This document shows positions 34,355 through 34,463 of a stretch of 34,463 nucleotides of DNA, one piece after another; within the stretch, counting starts at the first letter, position 1; the number at the start of each line of letters is the position of its first letter. Source of the stretch: RFQD01 sp049314515. GTDB lineage: Bacteria; Actinomycetota; Actinomycetes; Actinomycetales; Microbacteriaceae. The notes beneath the pieces were generated by a model. It was not told the DNA's origin. It made no database searches and worked only from the letters and a program-made list of their open reading frames with translations. The stretch covers positions 1 through 34,463 of the forward strand of contig JBMOEY010000006.1 of NCBI GenBank assembly GCA_049314515.1, read 5' to 3'. The position numbers were made by a program, and so were the translations under genes.

Positions 34355-34463
34355 CTACTTGGCCTGGGTCGTTCCGCCGCCACCGGCGACGTCCGATGCC
34401 GACTCACGAACGTGGTCGACGAATCCGTATTCGAGCGCTTCTTGCGCTGTGAACCAACGGTCG
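34355..34463 (-). CDS. clpP1: ClpP1, C-terminal end only (truncated by window edge)
   Basis: The minus strand from the window edge to the TAG at 34357-34355 encodes DRWFTAQEALEYGFVDHV, which is the conserved C-terminal helix of ClpP (D-W/F-x-A-x-EALEYGxxD). A Gly-rich tail, GGGGTTQAK, follows. The leading Asp is the expected position of the catalytic aspartate. Only about 35 residues are in the window. It is co-directional with clpP2 and 9 bases from it. Confidence 0.85.
   Translation of the reverse strand, partial: DRWFTAQEALEYGFVDHVRESASDVAGGGGTTQAK

Overview
The window is a gene-dense, moderately GC-rich actinobacterial chromosome segment. Gene content and order point to the Microbacteriaceae or a close relative. 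Diagnostic blocks are ileS-folC-DUF4233-ndk, rne-rplU-rpmA-obgE-proB-proA-nadD-rsfS, paired clpP genes followed by clpX, and a DUF6504 gene ahead of an error-prone DnaE. This assignment is from recognised families and synteny; no search was run. No mobile element, CRISPR array or phage gene is visible, and no stretch over 300 bases lacks a gene. The longest intergenic gaps (about 130-210 bases) lie before rne, before the DUF6504 gene, around clpX, before rplU, before msiK and before the TM2 gene.

Left part (1-11550): a truncated secreted Ig-like-repeat protein diverges from a likely DNA-damage operon (DUF6504, DnaE2-type polymerase, FUSC-family membrane protein). The shared intergenic region holds three inverted repeats, one resembling an actinobacterial LexA box. 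Next come convergent genes for a secreted GH3 beta-N-acetylhexosaminidase and an LLM flavin oxidoreductase, a MsiK/UgpC-type ABC ATPase with no permease nearby, a DUF4032 kinase-like protein, a BadF/BadG-type sugar kinase (probably GlcNAc kinase) and a TM2 protein. GH3 enzyme, sugar-uptake ATPase and amino-sugar kinase together suggest amino-sugar or cell-wall recycling.

Middle part (11684-20591): a minus-strand housekeeping run, transcribed right to left. It reads rne, rplU, rpmA, a strong terminator, then obgE, proB, proA, a 60-residue membrane protein, nadD, a 305-residue tail-anchored protein, rsfS and tRNA-Ala(GGC). Ribosome assembly, proline synthesis and NAD synthesis are packed together, mostly with overlapping start and stop codons.

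Right part (20782-34463): a VKOR-family protein faces ileS-folC-DUF4233-ndk. Divergent from ileS is an orphan multi-pass sensor-kinase-like gene followed by valS, a GNAT acetyltransferase and a 77-residue hypothetical protein. These converge on clpX, which lies downstream of clpP2 and the partial clpP1 at the window edge.

The most striking single observation is that valS is split by an apparent one-base deletion at about 30945. The two reading frames together encode a complete valyl-tRNA synthetase. Other points are the LexA-like operator before a polymerase with a degenerate PHP domain and no adjacent imuB, a perfect 8-bp inverted repeat between the LLM and msiK genes, a ProB lacking its PUA domain, and three convergent gene pairs whose stop codons meet at CTAG.
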